From the NCBI GenBank assembly GCA_020346125.1, contig CP070774.1, positions 2,006,290-2,060,380 of the forward strand: a stretch of DNA of 54,091 bases, read 5' to 3'. The position numbers and the translations under genes are program-made. The notes beneath the pieces are model-generated. The model searched no databases. It worked only from the letters and a program-made list of their open reading frames with translations, and was not told the DNA's origin. The number at the start of each line of letters is the position of its first letter. Position 1 is the stretch's first letter. Positions 27,449 to 36,469 of this stretch are shown here, piece after piece. The stretch comes from Syntrophobacterales bacterium. GTDB taxonomy: Bacteria; Desulfobacterota; BSN033; WVXP01; G020346125.

Positions 27449-28678
27449 CTAATCCTTTGCTACAATGAATAATCCTTGCTTTGCCCGAGTTACTGCGGTA
27501 TAGAGCCATCTCTTAGTGAATTCGGCATCCCAATACTGAGATCGTTCTTCGAAAAGCAGTACATTATCCCATTCCGATCCTTGGCTCCGATGAACAGAGA
27601 TGGCATATCCAAAATCGAATAGGTCAACTGCAGGGTACCCCGTATCATCCAGGATATACTCTACCTTTTTGAGTGAGACTTCATCATAGTATCCGTTGTA
27701 TTCCTTTTTCCCGAAACAACAGCTGTGTATTAAGGTATGGTAGAGCTCCGGCATACTGTCCATTTCAATGACCCCCCCATAGATGTGAGGGGGTACTTTA
27801 ATATTGATACTCCTGAGAGTCCCCAATTGGCCATTCATCAGTTTCGTGTACCGGTTATTCTTCAAGCAGATTATCCGCTCCCCTTCACAAGGTATCTCAC
27901 CGTAATAGTCAAGCTTTCTCCGGATTTGCCTGTTGAGTTGAACTCTAGTCCAGTTCATCCCGCACAGGGTAATGAAAGTCGGCTGTGAGAAATCAAGGCT
28001 CTCGAACAGATCGTTGAAATCGGAACTCGATTGACGCATCTTATAGATATCCCTCCCAAATTTCCCGAATGGAATTTCGCCTCTTGTTCTCAGCTCGACG
28101 GATAATCTGATTATCGGACTATCCAATGCCTGCCTGTGGATTTCATTGAGAACCATGTGAGGGCGATGGACAATACTGAACCTGTCTCCTATCGGTGGCA
28201 ATTGTCCGTGGTCGCCCGCTGCAATGATGGGGATCCTGTATGATGTCAGATCCCTCCATAGGTCTGAACTCACCATGGAGGCCTCATCCAGAATGATCAG
28301 GTCAAATGGCAATTCTGAACGCTTTTTCCACCCTACGATTTTCTGGCGCCCATTCTCATCCTCTGCTATGATTGGCCGATAGATCATGCCGTGGATGGTG
28401 CCTACGTAATCATCTCTATCCAGGCCTCCAATCGATTCCAATCTTTCCCTCAACACCGAGGATGCTTTCCCCGTGAAGGCACAGAATCCCACACGCATGG
28501 TCCGATTGAGACCTTTTAGCGATACTCTTACGGCGGTGGCCAGATGGGTCTTTCCAGTACCCGCATAACCGCCGACCGTAATATAATTACGATACCCCTC
28601 ATCTTCGTAGTGTTGGAGCCAACTAATAAGGTCATCATGGACTCGCTCCTGTTCGGGGGATAATAAAAAATGGCTCAC
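27449..28678 (-). CDS. RecD/Dda-like superfamily 1 DNA helicase
   Basis: The 409-residue ATPase has a Walker A GYAGTGKTHLA (about 38-48), Walker B LIILDEASMV, a glutamine motif AAGDHGQLPPIG, and the C-terminal SF1 motifs YAISVHRSQGSEWD and LYTAVTRAKQGLFIV. This is the compact layout of Dda and of the RecD2 core: a 5'-3' DNA helicase for repair, replication restart or phage functions. It has no N-terminal RecD domain. The gene stands alone between noncoding repeats and a kinase remnant, which fits a horizontally acquired or phage-derived gene. Confidence 0.85.
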   Translation of the reverse strand: MSHFLLSPEQERVHDDLISWLQHYEDEGYRNYITVGGYAGTGKTHLATAVRVSLKGLNRTMRVGFCAFTGKASSVLRERLESIGGLDRDDYVGTIHGMIYRPIIAEDENGRQKIVGWKKRSELPFDLIILDEASMVSSDLWRDLTSYRIPIIAAGDHGQLPPIGDRFSIVHRPHMVLNEIHRQALDSPIIRLSVELRTRGEIPFGKFGRDIYKMRQSSSDFNDLFESLDFSQPTFITLCGMNWTRVQLNRQIRRKLDYYGEIPCEGERIICLKNNRYTKLMNGQLGTLRSINIKVPPHIYGGVIEMDSMPELYHTLIHSCCFGKKEYNGYYDEVSLKKVEYILDDTGYPAVDLFDFGYAISVHRSQGSEWDNVLLFEERSQYWDAEFTKRWLYTAVTRAKQGLFIVAKD

Positions 28679-28929
28679 AGCCGATATCCTCTCTTCAAAC
28701 GCTCATTGAATAGTTGAACAACCGAATAAATACCATATCTGGGGATGAGAAGCGTAAACGACCTGCTTGATGGAGATAGTATTGGAACCGGCCGTTTGCG
28801 GGTATGGGAGGGATAATAAGAGCTGAAAGATAACAGGGAAAGGAAAGACCCGATAATAACCTTTCTCATAATGTTACACTATTGAGGGAACGAATACAGG
28901 ACTTTGCTTCGGGAGGTGGCTCCATCGTC

Positions 28930-29310
28930 TCAAACGAAAGCAGTATCCCGGCCTACTACTAACCTGAGAATGTCATTGCCATGGACGAGGCCATCCAAAA
29001 AGAGAATTGCAGGACCGAGTGCTGTTCCGTCTTCTGCCATGGGCACCAGGCCGGGTGTAGTCACGGAAAGGGATATGACACCCACAGAGGGAAGAAATTC
29101 CCAAAAGTCCGCGCAGCAATCCCTGAGTGCCTGCCACCATTTCTCTGGTTCAATATCAGCCTTGCCCTGGTCATAGAGATTGATTTGGTAGTCTCGAGAT
29201 GTCTCGGCCCCTTTCTCCAAATTCGGACCGAACACGCCCATCTGAAAAGCCTTTGTGTTGACGTCAAACGCCAGAATGTCTCTCCTTGGAGAATTCCTTC
29301 ATCGAGGAAC
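28930..29310 (-). pseudogene. FGGY-family carbohydrate kinase remnant (xylulokinase-like)
   Basis: On the minus strand, DILAFDVNTKAFQMGVFGPN followed by DIEPEKWWQAL, then SLSVTTPGLVPMAEDG and AILFLDG resemble the first 110 residues of an FGGY kinase. The start codon (about 29302) is in another frame, so a frameshift lies near 29280. The frame ends at 28930 soon after the FLDG motif, where family likeness is lost, leaving out the ATP-binding half. It follows a 2-hydroxyacid dehydrogenase on the same strand, so a sugar-acid catabolic cluster may have decayed here. Confidence 0.65.
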
Positions 29311-29336
29311 AGATCTCTGAGCTCATTCCTGATTCC

Positions 29337-30320
29337 CTATAGACCGGCCCTGCTTCTGCCCACTACCTCCTTGTTCACCACGGAATCGGGAAGCTTTCCC
29401 ATGAATACTGAAGTAACGTTTTCCGCCGTACGCCTTTTCAACTCTGACTTCGACTCCTCAGAATAGAACCCGATGTGAGGAGTGAGAATGACGTCCTCCC
29501 TCCTCATGAGGGGACTCTCCGAATCAGGAGGCTCCGTCTCCAACACATCGAGGCCCGCCCCACCAATCCACCCCTTTTCCAATGCCTCAATGAGAGCCGC
29601 CTCATCTACCACAGCCCCCCTGGCGAGATTCATCACTAAAGGTTTACGCCCCATCATCCGAAACTGATCCCTCCTAAAAAGGTGATGGCTCGATTCTGTC
29701 AGGGAACAGTGAATCGAAATGAAATCTGATTCAGCAAGGAGCCTCTCTAAGGGAACCATCTGAATTCCCGGGGCCTCGGTGAGATAGGGATCGTAGCCGA
29801 TCACCCTCAGGCCGAAAACGGATACTCTTCTGGCTATTCCCTGACCAATCTTTCCGCAGCCCACAATGCCATAGGTCATACCGTTCAGGCGGTGGATGGG
29901 AATAGCGACCCGAAAATCCCAGGTCCCTGATCTAATGGATCGATCCAGTAAAATGACCTTCCTCACTAAACAGAGAAAGAGGGCCAGGGTTTGGTCGGAA
30001 ACCTCGTCCACGCAGTAGTCTAGTACATTTGCAACGATGACCCCGAACTCGGTGGCAGCCTGCAGATCAATGGTATCCACGCCCACGCCGTATCGGGAAA
30101 TAACCTTACACCGAGCAAGGCGTTCCAATACCCCCCTGGTAATGGGGGCATATTGGATGATGAGACCGTCGGCGTCGTAGCATCGGGCCACGATCTCCTC
30201 CTCATTCACCATTTGAGCAAGGTCCAGATCGGCCCCGAATTCACTGAAGACGGCTTTTTCCTCTTCAATCGACCCCTGGTCGCAATCTGTAATGACGACT
30301 TTTGGCCGTTTCACATCCAA
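29337..30320 (-). CDS. D-2-hydroxyacid dehydrogenase (CtBP/SerA-like)
   Basis: The 327-residue NAD-dependent enzyme has the split catalytic domain and a central Rossmann fold: GIVGCGKIGQGIARRV (about 150-165) with a following Asp in GYDPYL (NAD preference). The catalytic arginine is in NLARGAVVDEAAL, the glutamate in ETEPPDSES and the histidine in ILTPHIGFYS. Substrate cannot be fixed; CtBP-like members act on hydroxyacids such as 3-phosphoglycerate or glycerate. A FGGY kinase remnant follows on the same strand. Confidence 0.9.
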   Translation of the reverse strand: MDVKRPKVVITDCDQGSIEEEKAVFSEFGADLDLAQMVNEEEIVARCYDADGLIIQYAPITRGVLERLARCKVISRYGVGVDTIDLQAATEFGVIVANVLDYCVDEVSDQTLALFLCLVRKVILLDRSIRSGTWDFRVAIPIHRLNGMTYGIVGCGKIGQGIARRVSVFGLRVIGYDPYLTEAPGIQMVPLERLLAESDFISIHCSLTESSHHLFRRDQFRMMGRKPLVMNLARGAVVDEAALIEALEKGWIGGAGLDVLETEPPDSESPLMRREDVILTPHIGFYSEESKSELKRRTAENVTSVFMGKLPDSVVNKEVVGRSRAGL

Positions 30321-30769
30321 CCTCCTTAATCCCGAGCAATTGCTCTATAGGAACTATAGCAAATAAACCTATGAGGAAATCATGATGCAGGCTCATTTTC
30401 GCTGTCAAGTCATCCAGCAGGAGTCATCCGATGCACGGTAAAGAAGTGGGTAGGTAATATCTCAAGAGACGCCAATTCTTCCCAAGGTTAATGGGGTAAA
30501 GAACCATCCCCCTGCCATTTTTGGAGTGAGGTAGACCGAATTGATGGGTTTTGTCCCTTTTGCGCCAATGGTAACCAATTTTAGGGAAAAATGCAAATTG
30601 AAGGATAGCGTTTTCCATAGGGGAAGGAGTCACTCATTTGACTCTATGGAAGCACTTACGTTCACAAAAACTCTACAATCTGAAGTAAGTCAATCAGGCA
30701 GAAATCTCGTAAGTTCTCGAAATCCACGGAGCCCATGGATTGATTTGAACCGATGAATACTATCTCTCT
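30321..30769. other. 449-base gap, no gene seen
   Basis: I see no credible coding frame, tRNA or strong repeat between the dehydrogenase start and the DUF362 stop. A 69-codon minus frame at 30424-30633 has no recognisable features. The right-hand part is pale in coding sense on both strands. Confidence 0.5.
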
Positions 30770-31921
30770 TTATGGCTTTCTCTTCTGGAGATACGCAAGT
30801 GCGTCAAGAGGGTGGGGTGGACAACCGGGAATGTATTCTCCTCGATCCCTGTATCGCCTGGTACACAGACCAAAATTCAAGAGTTTCCTTCTGATTGTTT
30901 CGGGAATTTTCACAGTCTGTCCGAATATGAGAGTACGATCTCTGAGGAGATTCACATTGTTTTTTAAATAATCGATAAGCAGAGCCTGTATCACGTGGCG
31001 ACAACCGCTGCATGCCCCCGCTTCATGGATTTCAATTCCCTGTTTCTTGTATGCTGCAAAATCCATTTCAATTCTCTGAAAAGGTCTCCTGACCTCCTCT
31101 ATAGATAGCCCAACCACTTCAATCTGGGAAAGATCCGCACATCCCAGGCCTTGTTCAGCGCCCAATTTGATGTATTCAATTTCCATGGGATCTATTCCCA
31201 TTATGCTCGCAGCTACCGCATCGGCAGCGAGGGTATCGAATGAGGAGACCATGGTTTCGAAGTTGACCGGAGTTCCGTGGCATGGTCCCATACCTTCCAT
31301 CGCGATTGTGCCATCAATGACCGTCAGCTGTGGTAAAACCAATTTGTTCAAATCAACGATCGATTGAGCGAGGCCCCATTTATGGAATCTTTTCTTATCC
31401 TTTTCCTGGATCACCCCTTTCATATTCTTCAATCCCAAGGTAGCAGGAAAAGCATCATGGGTCTTCATTACGGGAACGTTGATGATGACATCGGCCTGCA
31501 TAACAACCTCGGGAATCTCTATTCTATGAAAAATTTTACCATTGGGTATGCCCATGCGGATCGTCTTGGCCTTTTTGAGGTCGACCAGCTCGACGTTCTC
31601 TTCATCGGCAACTGTTGAAATGCCGCTCGCCACAAAGGCCTCATCGGTTTCCGAGCCTACAGCTGATCCCTCTCCTATGAGGAGTGTAGAAGCTCCCACC
31701 TGTTTGGCCGATCGGGATAAAGCTCTTATTACATGGGGATTGGTTACTGCACCTGTCTTATAATGGTAGGCGGAAAGGATATTGGGTTTCATGAGCACTG
31801 TGTCCCCTCGAGAGACCAGTGATTCTATTCCTCCAATGAGATGAAGTGCACTTTCAAGGGCTTTATTAATGCTATCAAAGTCATCGGTCTTGGAACACCT
31901 CACAACAGAAACCAACATCTT
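30770..31921 (-). CDS. DUF362 domain protein
   Basis: The 383-residue protein has the DUF362 core: VLMKPNILSAYHYKTGAVTNP (about 44-64), INVPVMKTHDAFPATLGLKNMKG (about 145-167) and a VIDGTIAMEGMGPCHG segment (about 200-215), followed by a Cys-rich EAGACSGCRH motif near 300 that may bind a metal or cluster. DUF362 proteins are widespread in anaerobes and no biochemical role is settled. I chose ATG 31921, with GGAG about 12 bases upstream; the frame is open to 31981 but that part lies over the promoter. The C-terminus runs past 380 without the classical 4Fe-4S pair. Confidence 0.85.
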   Translation of the reverse strand, partial: KMLVSVVRCSKTDDFDSINKALESALHLIGGIESLVSRGDTVLMKPNILSAYHYKTGAVTNPHVIRALSRSAKQVGASTLLIGEGSAVGSETDEAFVASGISTVADEENVELVDLKKAKTIRMGIPNGKIFHRIEIPEVVMQADVIINVPVMKTHDAFPATLGLKNMKGVIQEKDKKRFHKWGLAQSIVDLNKLVLPQLTVIDGTIAMEGMGPCHGTPVNFETMVSSFDTLAADAVAASIMGIDPMEIEYIKLGAEQGLGCADLSQIEVVGLSIEEVRRPFQRIEMDFAAYKKQGIEIHEAGACSGCRHVIQALLIDYLKNNVNLLRDRTLIFGQTVKIPETIRRKLLNFGLCTRRYRDRGEYIPGCPPHPLDALAYLQKRKP

Positions 31922-31952
31922 CTCTTCTCTCCGTCTGTGATCTATAGGATTT

Positions 31953-31981
31953 ATAATAAAAAAAACCCAGGATCGGATCAA
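31953..31981 (-). promoter_or_regulatory. Promoter overlapping a terminator, upstream of the DUF362 gene
   Basis: On the minus strand TTGATC (31981-31976) and TATTAT (31958-31953) are spaced 17 bases apart, 31 bases before ATG 31921. The -35 lies in the loop of the terminator hairpin and the -10 follows its T-run. Confidence 0.5.
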
Positions 31982-31990
31982 GGCCCTGGG
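31958..31990 (-). terminator. Intrinsic terminator just upstream of the DUF362 gene
   Basis: On the minus strand CCCAGG (31990-31985) pairs with CCTGGG (31971-31966) and eight T bases follow. It would stop transcripts reading in from the tRNA-Thr side and overlaps the DUF362 promoter. Confidence 0.7.
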
Positions 31991-32111
31991 AAATTAAACC
32001 AGGAAGAAAGGGGACGTTCGTGCAGAAATTACATAAATTTTAAATATAGATTTCGTTGTTGGATTCAATCTCTGCCCAGATAGCTCTGGTGAAACCTTAG
32101 GTTCTATCCAA

Positions 32112-32137
32112 TAAAAAAGCCATCCGAAAAGGACAGC
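32112..32137 (-). terminator. Intrinsic terminator of tRNA-Thr
   Basis: On the minus strand GCTGTCC pairs with GGATGGC (two G-U pairs) around a TTTTC loop, and six T bases follow. It begins 17 bases after the tRNA 3' end. Confidence 0.8.
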
Positions 32138-32154
32138 TAACTCTCCAAAATCAT

Positions 32155-32229
32155 TGGAGCCGACGGTCGGATTTGAACCGACAACCTACTGATTACGAAT
32201 CAGTTGCTCTACCACTGAGCTACGTCGGC
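32155..32229 (-). tRNA. tRNA-Thr (anticodon CGT)
   Basis: Read on the minus strand, the acceptor GCCGACG pairs fully with CGTCGGC. The D-arm GCTC/GAGC, the anticodon loop TTCGTAA (CGT, reading ACG, threonine) and a T-arm with GGTTCAAATCC are all present. CCA is encoded after a T discriminator. Confidence 0.96.
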
Positions 32230-32449
32230 CCTATCTGCGCCGCTATACACTCTTTACCACGGGGCATAGGGAAGTGTCAAGGGGGGGGAAGATCCTCCGC
32301 GGGTGTGCGGTGCTGCGGTGTTGCAGTCCCATAGTGTTACGGTCAGATTGGTTAGAAAATAATTCTCTGGTATCACGGTACCGGATAAACTCGCGCTAAG
32401 AGCGCGTTTTCCTCGTCTTACAGAGATCTCAGCCTGAGAAGTTCAATTG

Positions 32450-32471
32450 AAAAAGGCCCTCGGCGAGGGCC
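32450..32471 (-). terminator. Intrinsic terminator of the PxxKW gene
   Basis: On the minus strand GGCCCTC and GAGGGCC form a perfect 7-base stem around a three-base loop, followed by five T bases, 34 bases after the gene's stop. Confidence 0.85.
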
Positions 32472-32504
32472 CTCTCATCAATAATGGATTTGAAATACCC
32501 TTAA

Positions 32505-32792
32505 TTATTTATTTCGACTCTTCCTCTTCGAGGCTTTGAGAGGGTTGAGCTTCTTTTCCTCGGTAGTGCCGTTATTTCTCTTGACGTTAGTCGCAAGGGT
32601 ACAATGTCCTTTAATCCATTTCAGGGCGGGTTCACTGTAAGCCTTACAATAGAGGCCGGTGGGATATTTGGTCACCCGGTCGCAACCATTACAATTGTCG
32701 ACGATTGGGTGACATTTTCCTCCGTTGTAGCTACATCCTCTCTTGCTCATGAAAACACACTCCGTCCCTTCCTTTACCGTTTGACAAACCAT
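32505..32792 (-). CDS. PxxKW family cysteine-rich protein
   Basis: This 95-residue protein has eight cysteines in the first 64 residues (3, 12, 20, 27, 34, 37, 49, 64), including CNGC at 34-37, then the naming motif PALKW (55-59) and HC (63-64). The last 30 residues are Lys/Arg/Asn-rich. I recall the family from Desulfobacterota genomes, where its function is unknown; the cysteines suggest a metal site or Fe-S cluster. It is a single gene with its own terminator. No signal peptide is seen, so it is probably cytoplasmic. Confidence 0.8.
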   Translation of the reverse strand: MVCQTVKEGTECVFMSKRGCSYNGGKCHPIVDNCNGCDRVTKYPTGLYCKAYSEPALKWIKGHCTLATNVKRNNGTTEEKKLNPLKASKRKSRNK

Positions 32793-32837
32793 GGGTATCT
32801 CCTCCCTTCTCTCTTTTATTGATTTGCTTAAAACGTA

Positions 32838-32905
32838 AAAAAAAACCGAGTCCCTCTATATGGTCAGCCGTACATTTCAGAAAGGAACTCGATTTTTCTT
32901 TAAAG
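32838..32905. terminator. Possible bidirectional hairpin
   Basis: An A-run at about 32838-32847 and a T-run at 32893-32898 flank CGAGTCC and GGAACTCG, which pair with one bulged base across a loop of about 40 bases. It may act as a weak terminator on either strand, or in the PxxKW leader. Confidence 0.35.
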
Positions 32906-33096
32906 AAAAAGCTAAGGGATTTTATCCCGAGCTCGAGGTTCCTTCAAATGATTGTCAAATAACTATATCAGTGATTTTTCAAATGTCAAGCGACGATCCG
33001 GAAATTTGAATTTTTTTTATCTCCTGGTGATTCGACCTTGACAGCAGAATCCGAGCAGATATATAAATGATGTATTCCCGAGGAAAAGGGGTATCC

Positions 33097-34185
33097 ATGA
33101 AGAAAGTGCTCTCCATATCGTTTGTGATAATGATTCTGGTCATGAAGGTCGTAGCCTTTTCAGCCGAGCCGAAAAGCAAGCTCTTCGTCTACAACTCCTC
33201 CTATGATCTCATGAAGGGAGATCTCTGGCATTACATAAAAGACCAGCAGATACTCCTGGATTTGGAATTGTACCCCAGGAACTTCGTTGTTGTCGGGTTG
33301 GGAAATACCAACCAAAGCTACTCCATTGGCGAAATGATGGCTATGGGAACGGTTGGACTGCCACGGTTTCTCTGGATCAGTCCCCAATATCCCAATAAGG
33401 CAGTGGAGATCTGGGACAGGGAATTTCCCTTCGCCGCCATCGCCGTATGCAACCCAAAGGAGGTCATCCGGTGGGAGGAAACAGGGGGAGAGATCCACAA
33501 AATACTCTCGGATCGAATTGAGGCGGAGGGAATAAAGGTGGCCGCCTTGAAGCTGAGGGGTACCCTTTTTGACGTCCAGTTCCATGTCTCATCCCATATT
33601 CCAAAAGAGGGGATAGGCATCTCTCGTAGCCCTCGTTTTGAGGGGAAAAGTCGCAAGGCATTCAGGATAGAGGGGCCATCAGAATGGGAGATCAACGGGC
33701 TCTATCTCCATTCCCAGGAATTACAGCTCATGGCCTCCACCGATGGACACCCCGTTCGCCTCCACGGCTATGAGGATAATTCGAGAAAGGGCGGCCATAT
33801 TAACTCCGCGCAGATCGATAGGCTATCCGTCCACGTCTATCCCCTTGAAGATGTAACGCTCTTCCAAAATGATTTACTGATAGAGGACGTGAAATGGAAT
33901 AAGGGGGGAATTGAAATCATCGTTGTCAACAATGGGAGAATGAACGTGAAACACGTTACGGTCAAGGCCTTCTTTCCCGAAATGGAGACGTGGACGGTTA
34001 CCATTGATCGCATAGAATCCATGTCCAAACGGTTCATCGGGTTTACCCCCTCCGTCGATCTCCTGGAAAGGGAAGGCTGGGTCGTGGTTGATCCCAATGA
34101 TGAAATAAAAGAACGCCGAGAGGACAATAACAGATTTCCATGGCCAATGAGAGGTGAGACAGCGACAGGGGAAACGCATCAATGA
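33097..34185 (+). CDS. Secreted acetolactate-decarboxylase-like protein with C-terminal CARDB-like domain
   Basis: The product (362 residues) starts with a signal peptide (about 1-22). Residues 25-240 resemble acetolactate decarboxylase: YSIGEMMAMG, PFAAIAVCNP, KLRGTLFDVQFHVSS and LHGYEDNSRKGGHINSAQ, which recalls the zinc-binding HLH...GGH segment, but with only one of the first two histidines. Residues 250-350 look like a CARDB-type beta domain (DLLIEDVKWNKGGIEI, then VVDPNDEIKERREDNN). A secreted AlsD fused to CARDB is unusual, since AlsD acts in the acetoin pathway. Start 33097 has AAAGGGG upstream. The family call is from sequence pattern only. Confidence 0.5.
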   Translation: MKKVLSISFVIMILVMKVVAFSAEPKSKLFVYNSSYDLMKGDLWHYIKDQQILLDLELYPRNFVVVGLGNTNQSYSIGEMMAMGTVGLPRFLWISPQYPNKAVEIWDREFPFAAIAVCNPKEVIRWEETGGEIHKILSDRIEAEGIKVAALKLRGTLFDVQFHVSSHIPKEGIGISRSPRFEGKSRKAFRIEGPSEWEINGLYLHSQELQLMASTDGHPVRLHGYEDNSRKGGHINSAQIDRLSVHVYPLEDVTLFQNDLLIEDVKWNKGGIEIIVVNNGRMNVKHVTVKAFFPEMETWTVTIDRIESMSKRFIGFTPSVDLLEREGWVVVDPNDEIKERREDNNRFPWPMRGETATGETHQ

Positions 34186-34291
34186 AGATGGTGGATCCAA
34201 GCCCCGAAATCGAAGGCCTCCTCCTTTATCCTCCCCTTCAAAATCCATCATTTTTCCCAATAGCATTACGAATTTCCAGAGTCGAAATCCC

Positions 34292-34321
34292 TTGACAAAT
34301 TAAAGATCTCCATACTATATG
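34292..34321 (+). promoter_or_regulatory. Promoter for proS
   Basis: A perfect TTGACA (34292-34297) and TATATG (34316-34321) are spaced 18 bases apart, about 64 bases before the proS ATG. A TATAAT at about 34329 might form a second start site. Confidence 0.55.
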
Positions 34322-34384
34322 CCATGTAGTATAATAAAGACTTCTCTGCGAGCGGAACGAGTTTCATCGAAAAGGAGTTGATCG

Positions 34385-36118
34385 ATGCGTTATTCCCAGT
34401 TGATGCTACCGACCCTGAAGGAAGATCCCGCGGAAGCGGAGGTGATTAGCCATAGGTTGATGTTTCGGGCGGGAATGATTAGAAAAGTGGCAGCGGGGAT
34501 ATACTCATTTCTGCCCCTGGGATTGAGAGTCATTCAAAAGGTAGAGAGGATTATCAGGGAGGAAATGAATCGGGCGGGAGCTCAGGAGGTCTTGCTCCCC
34601 TGTGTCCAACCCGCCGAGTTATGGATGGAGAGCCACCGCTGGCAGGAATATGGAAAAGATCTCCTTCGCATTGAGGATCGCCATAGCCGGGATTATTGTT
34701 TCGGACCCACCCATGAGGAGGTCATCACTGATATCGCGAGGCGCGAGATCCGGTCATATCGCCAGATGCCGCTGAACTTCTATCAAATCCAGACCAAGTT
34801 TCGGGATGAAATCCGTCCCCGATTTGGGGTAATGAGGTGCAGGGAATTTATCATGAAGGACGCCTATAGCTTCGATACCGACGAGGTCGGCTTGGGGAAA
34901 AGCTACCAGAAGATGTATGAGGCCTATACGAGGATCTTCACCAGGTGCGGTCTGACCTTCGAGGTCGTCGAGGCGGAAACAGGCCTCATCGGGGGAACCG
35001 CCTCCCACGAGTTTATGGTGTTGGCCGAAACGGGGGAGGAGACCATCGTCAGCTGTCAATCCTGTAATTATGCGGCTAATATTCAAAAAGCGGAGGCCAA
35101 AAGGACCCGGCTTCGGGCTCGGTCAGCGAAAAAGATCATAAACCCCCTTAAAAAAGTGGAAACACCCGATAAGAAAACGGTTGAGGAGGTAACCAAGTTC
35201 CTGAAGGTGATGCCTGAGGATTTGGTAAAAACGCTCATCTTCGAGACAGAACAAGGGGTTGTTGCGACCTTAATACAGGGGGACCATGAGATCAACGAAT
35301 CGAAGCTCGGAAACCTCCTGGGTTGTGATGAGGTAAAACTCGCCTCGGATGATCTAGTTCTCGAGGTGACCGGAGCTCCCAAAGGGTATGCGGGGCCAAT
35401 AGGGCTTTCCGTTAAGGTCATCGGCGATTATGCCGTCGAATCAATGGTCAATTTCGTCACTGGGGCCAATGAGCAGGATGCCCATTATATCAACGTCAAC
35501 CTTGGCCGGGATGTCAAAGTCGATCAATTCGCGGACTTACGGATGGTAAAAGAGGGAGATCTCTGCCCCCGGTGCGGGAAATCATTGAACTTCTCCAGGG
35601 GGATTGAGGTTGGCCACATCTTCAAATTGGGGACGAAATACAGCAAGGCCCTAAGGGCAACATATCTTGATGAAAATGGTCGAGAGAGGGAGATTGTGAT
35701 GGGGTGTTACGGTATCGGTGTCGCGAGAACTGCTGCTGCCGCCATCGAACAGTATCATGACGAAGATGGGATCATCTGGCCAATGCCCATCGCCCCCTTT
35801 CAGGTCATCGTCGTTCCGGTAAATAGTAAAATCGAAGCGCTTATGGAAACGGCCGAGGAGATATACCGTCTTCTCGTGAATAATGCGGTGGAGGTATTGT
35901 TGGATGATCGTGACTCCAGCCCAGGGGTGAAATTCAAGGATGCCGATCTGATCGGCGTCCCCTTGCGGGTAACCATCGGGGAGAAGAACCTAAAAAAGGG
36001 ACTCGTTGAAATCAGGCGTCGAAAAAACGGGGAAACGACTGTAATAGAAAAGGATAGAATTGTGGAGGCCATTTCGGCCTTAATACATGAGGAGGTGAAG
36101 GGCTCATTGCATGCCTGA
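34385..36118 (+). CDS. proS: Prolyl-tRNA synthetase (bacterial type, with editing domain)
   Basis: The 577-residue class II synthetase charges tRNA-Pro. Motif 1 lies in the KVERIIREEMNRAGAQEV region, motif 2 in NFYQIQTKFRDEIRPRFGVMR (about 135-155), and motif 3 in CYGIGVARTAAAAIEQ (about 440-455). An editing (INS) domain at about 225-400 carries the usual conserved lysine and GxxxHE-type pattern, and the anticodon-binding domain is at 470-565. GGAG lies about eight bases before the ATG. Length is normal and it appears intact. Its last 15 bases overlap a small minus-strand gene. Confidence 0.98.
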   Translation: MRYSQLMLPTLKEDPAEAEVISHRLMFRAGMIRKVAAGIYSFLPLGLRVIQKVERIIREEMNRAGAQEVLLPCVQPAELWMESHRWQEYGKDLLRIEDRHSRDYCFGPTHEEVITDIARREIRSYRQMPLNFYQIQTKFRDEIRPRFGVMRCREFIMKDAYSFDTDEVGLGKSYQKMYEAYTRIFTRCGLTFEVVEAETGLIGGTASHEFMVLAETGEETIVSCQSCNYAANIQKAEAKRTRLRARSAKKIINPLKKVETPDKKTVEEVTKFLKVMPEDLVKTLIFETEQGVVATLIQGDHEINESKLGNLLGCDEVKLASDDLVLEVTGAPKGYAGPIGLSVKVIGDYAVESMVNFVTGANEQDAHYINVNLGRDVKVDQFADLRMVKEGDLCPRCGKSLNFSRGIEVGHIFKLGTKYSKALRATYLDENGREREIVMGCYGIGVARTAAAAIEQYHDEDGIIWPMPIAPFQVIVVPVNSKIEALMETAEEIYRLLVNNAVEVLLDDRDSSPGVKFKDADLIGVPLRVTIGEKNLKKGLVEIRRRKNGETTVIEKDRIVEAISALIHEEVKGSLHA

Positions 36119-36376
36119 TGGACCGTACTTCTCCGTAAGTATCCTCCGAAACCTGGGGCGGTAGATCAGTTCAAAGGTTTCCTCCTTTCCGGGGAAAAGG
36201 CGGCATGCGTGACCCTTAACCCCTTCAACTACCTTGAGGGCCTCTTCATAAGGGAGATCGCCCTGGAGGATGAGATGCATGGAGAAATCCACCAATATCC
36301 TCAGGAACCTGATCCTCTTATTCTCTTCGGCTATCTCCTCCGGGGAAGCCATTGGGTTCATTTCCTTGTGATTCAA
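36104..36376 (-). CDS. Small conserved-looking protein of unknown function
   Basis: The 90-residue product is charged and predicted helical, with an EEIAEENKRIRFLRILVDF stretch (about 14-32), DLPYEEAL and a C-terminal FELIYRPRFRRIL segment. It has no signal peptide or membrane helix. I do not recognise a family. The gene converges on proS and overlaps its last 15 bases. Codon use and amino acid pattern look real. The start may be the ATG at residue 9 rather than the first one. Confidence 0.55.
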   Translation of the reverse strand: MNHKEMNPMASPEEIAEENKRIRFLRILVDFSMHLILQGDLPYEEALKVVEGVKGHACRLFPGKEETFELIYRPRFRRILTEKYGPSGMQ

Positions 36377-36469
36377 TATGATGTTCGCTGAATCAATTCA
36401 TCGGCTTTGAAGCCTATAAAAAAACTATACCAGGGGAAGAAGGGGTTGTCAAAGGAGGATTAGAATACC

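Noticed and set aside
34183-34294. 37-codon ORF overlapping the stop of the AlsD-like gene (ATGA).
   Set aside because: It runs over the proS promoter, has low-complexity residues and no recognisable pattern.
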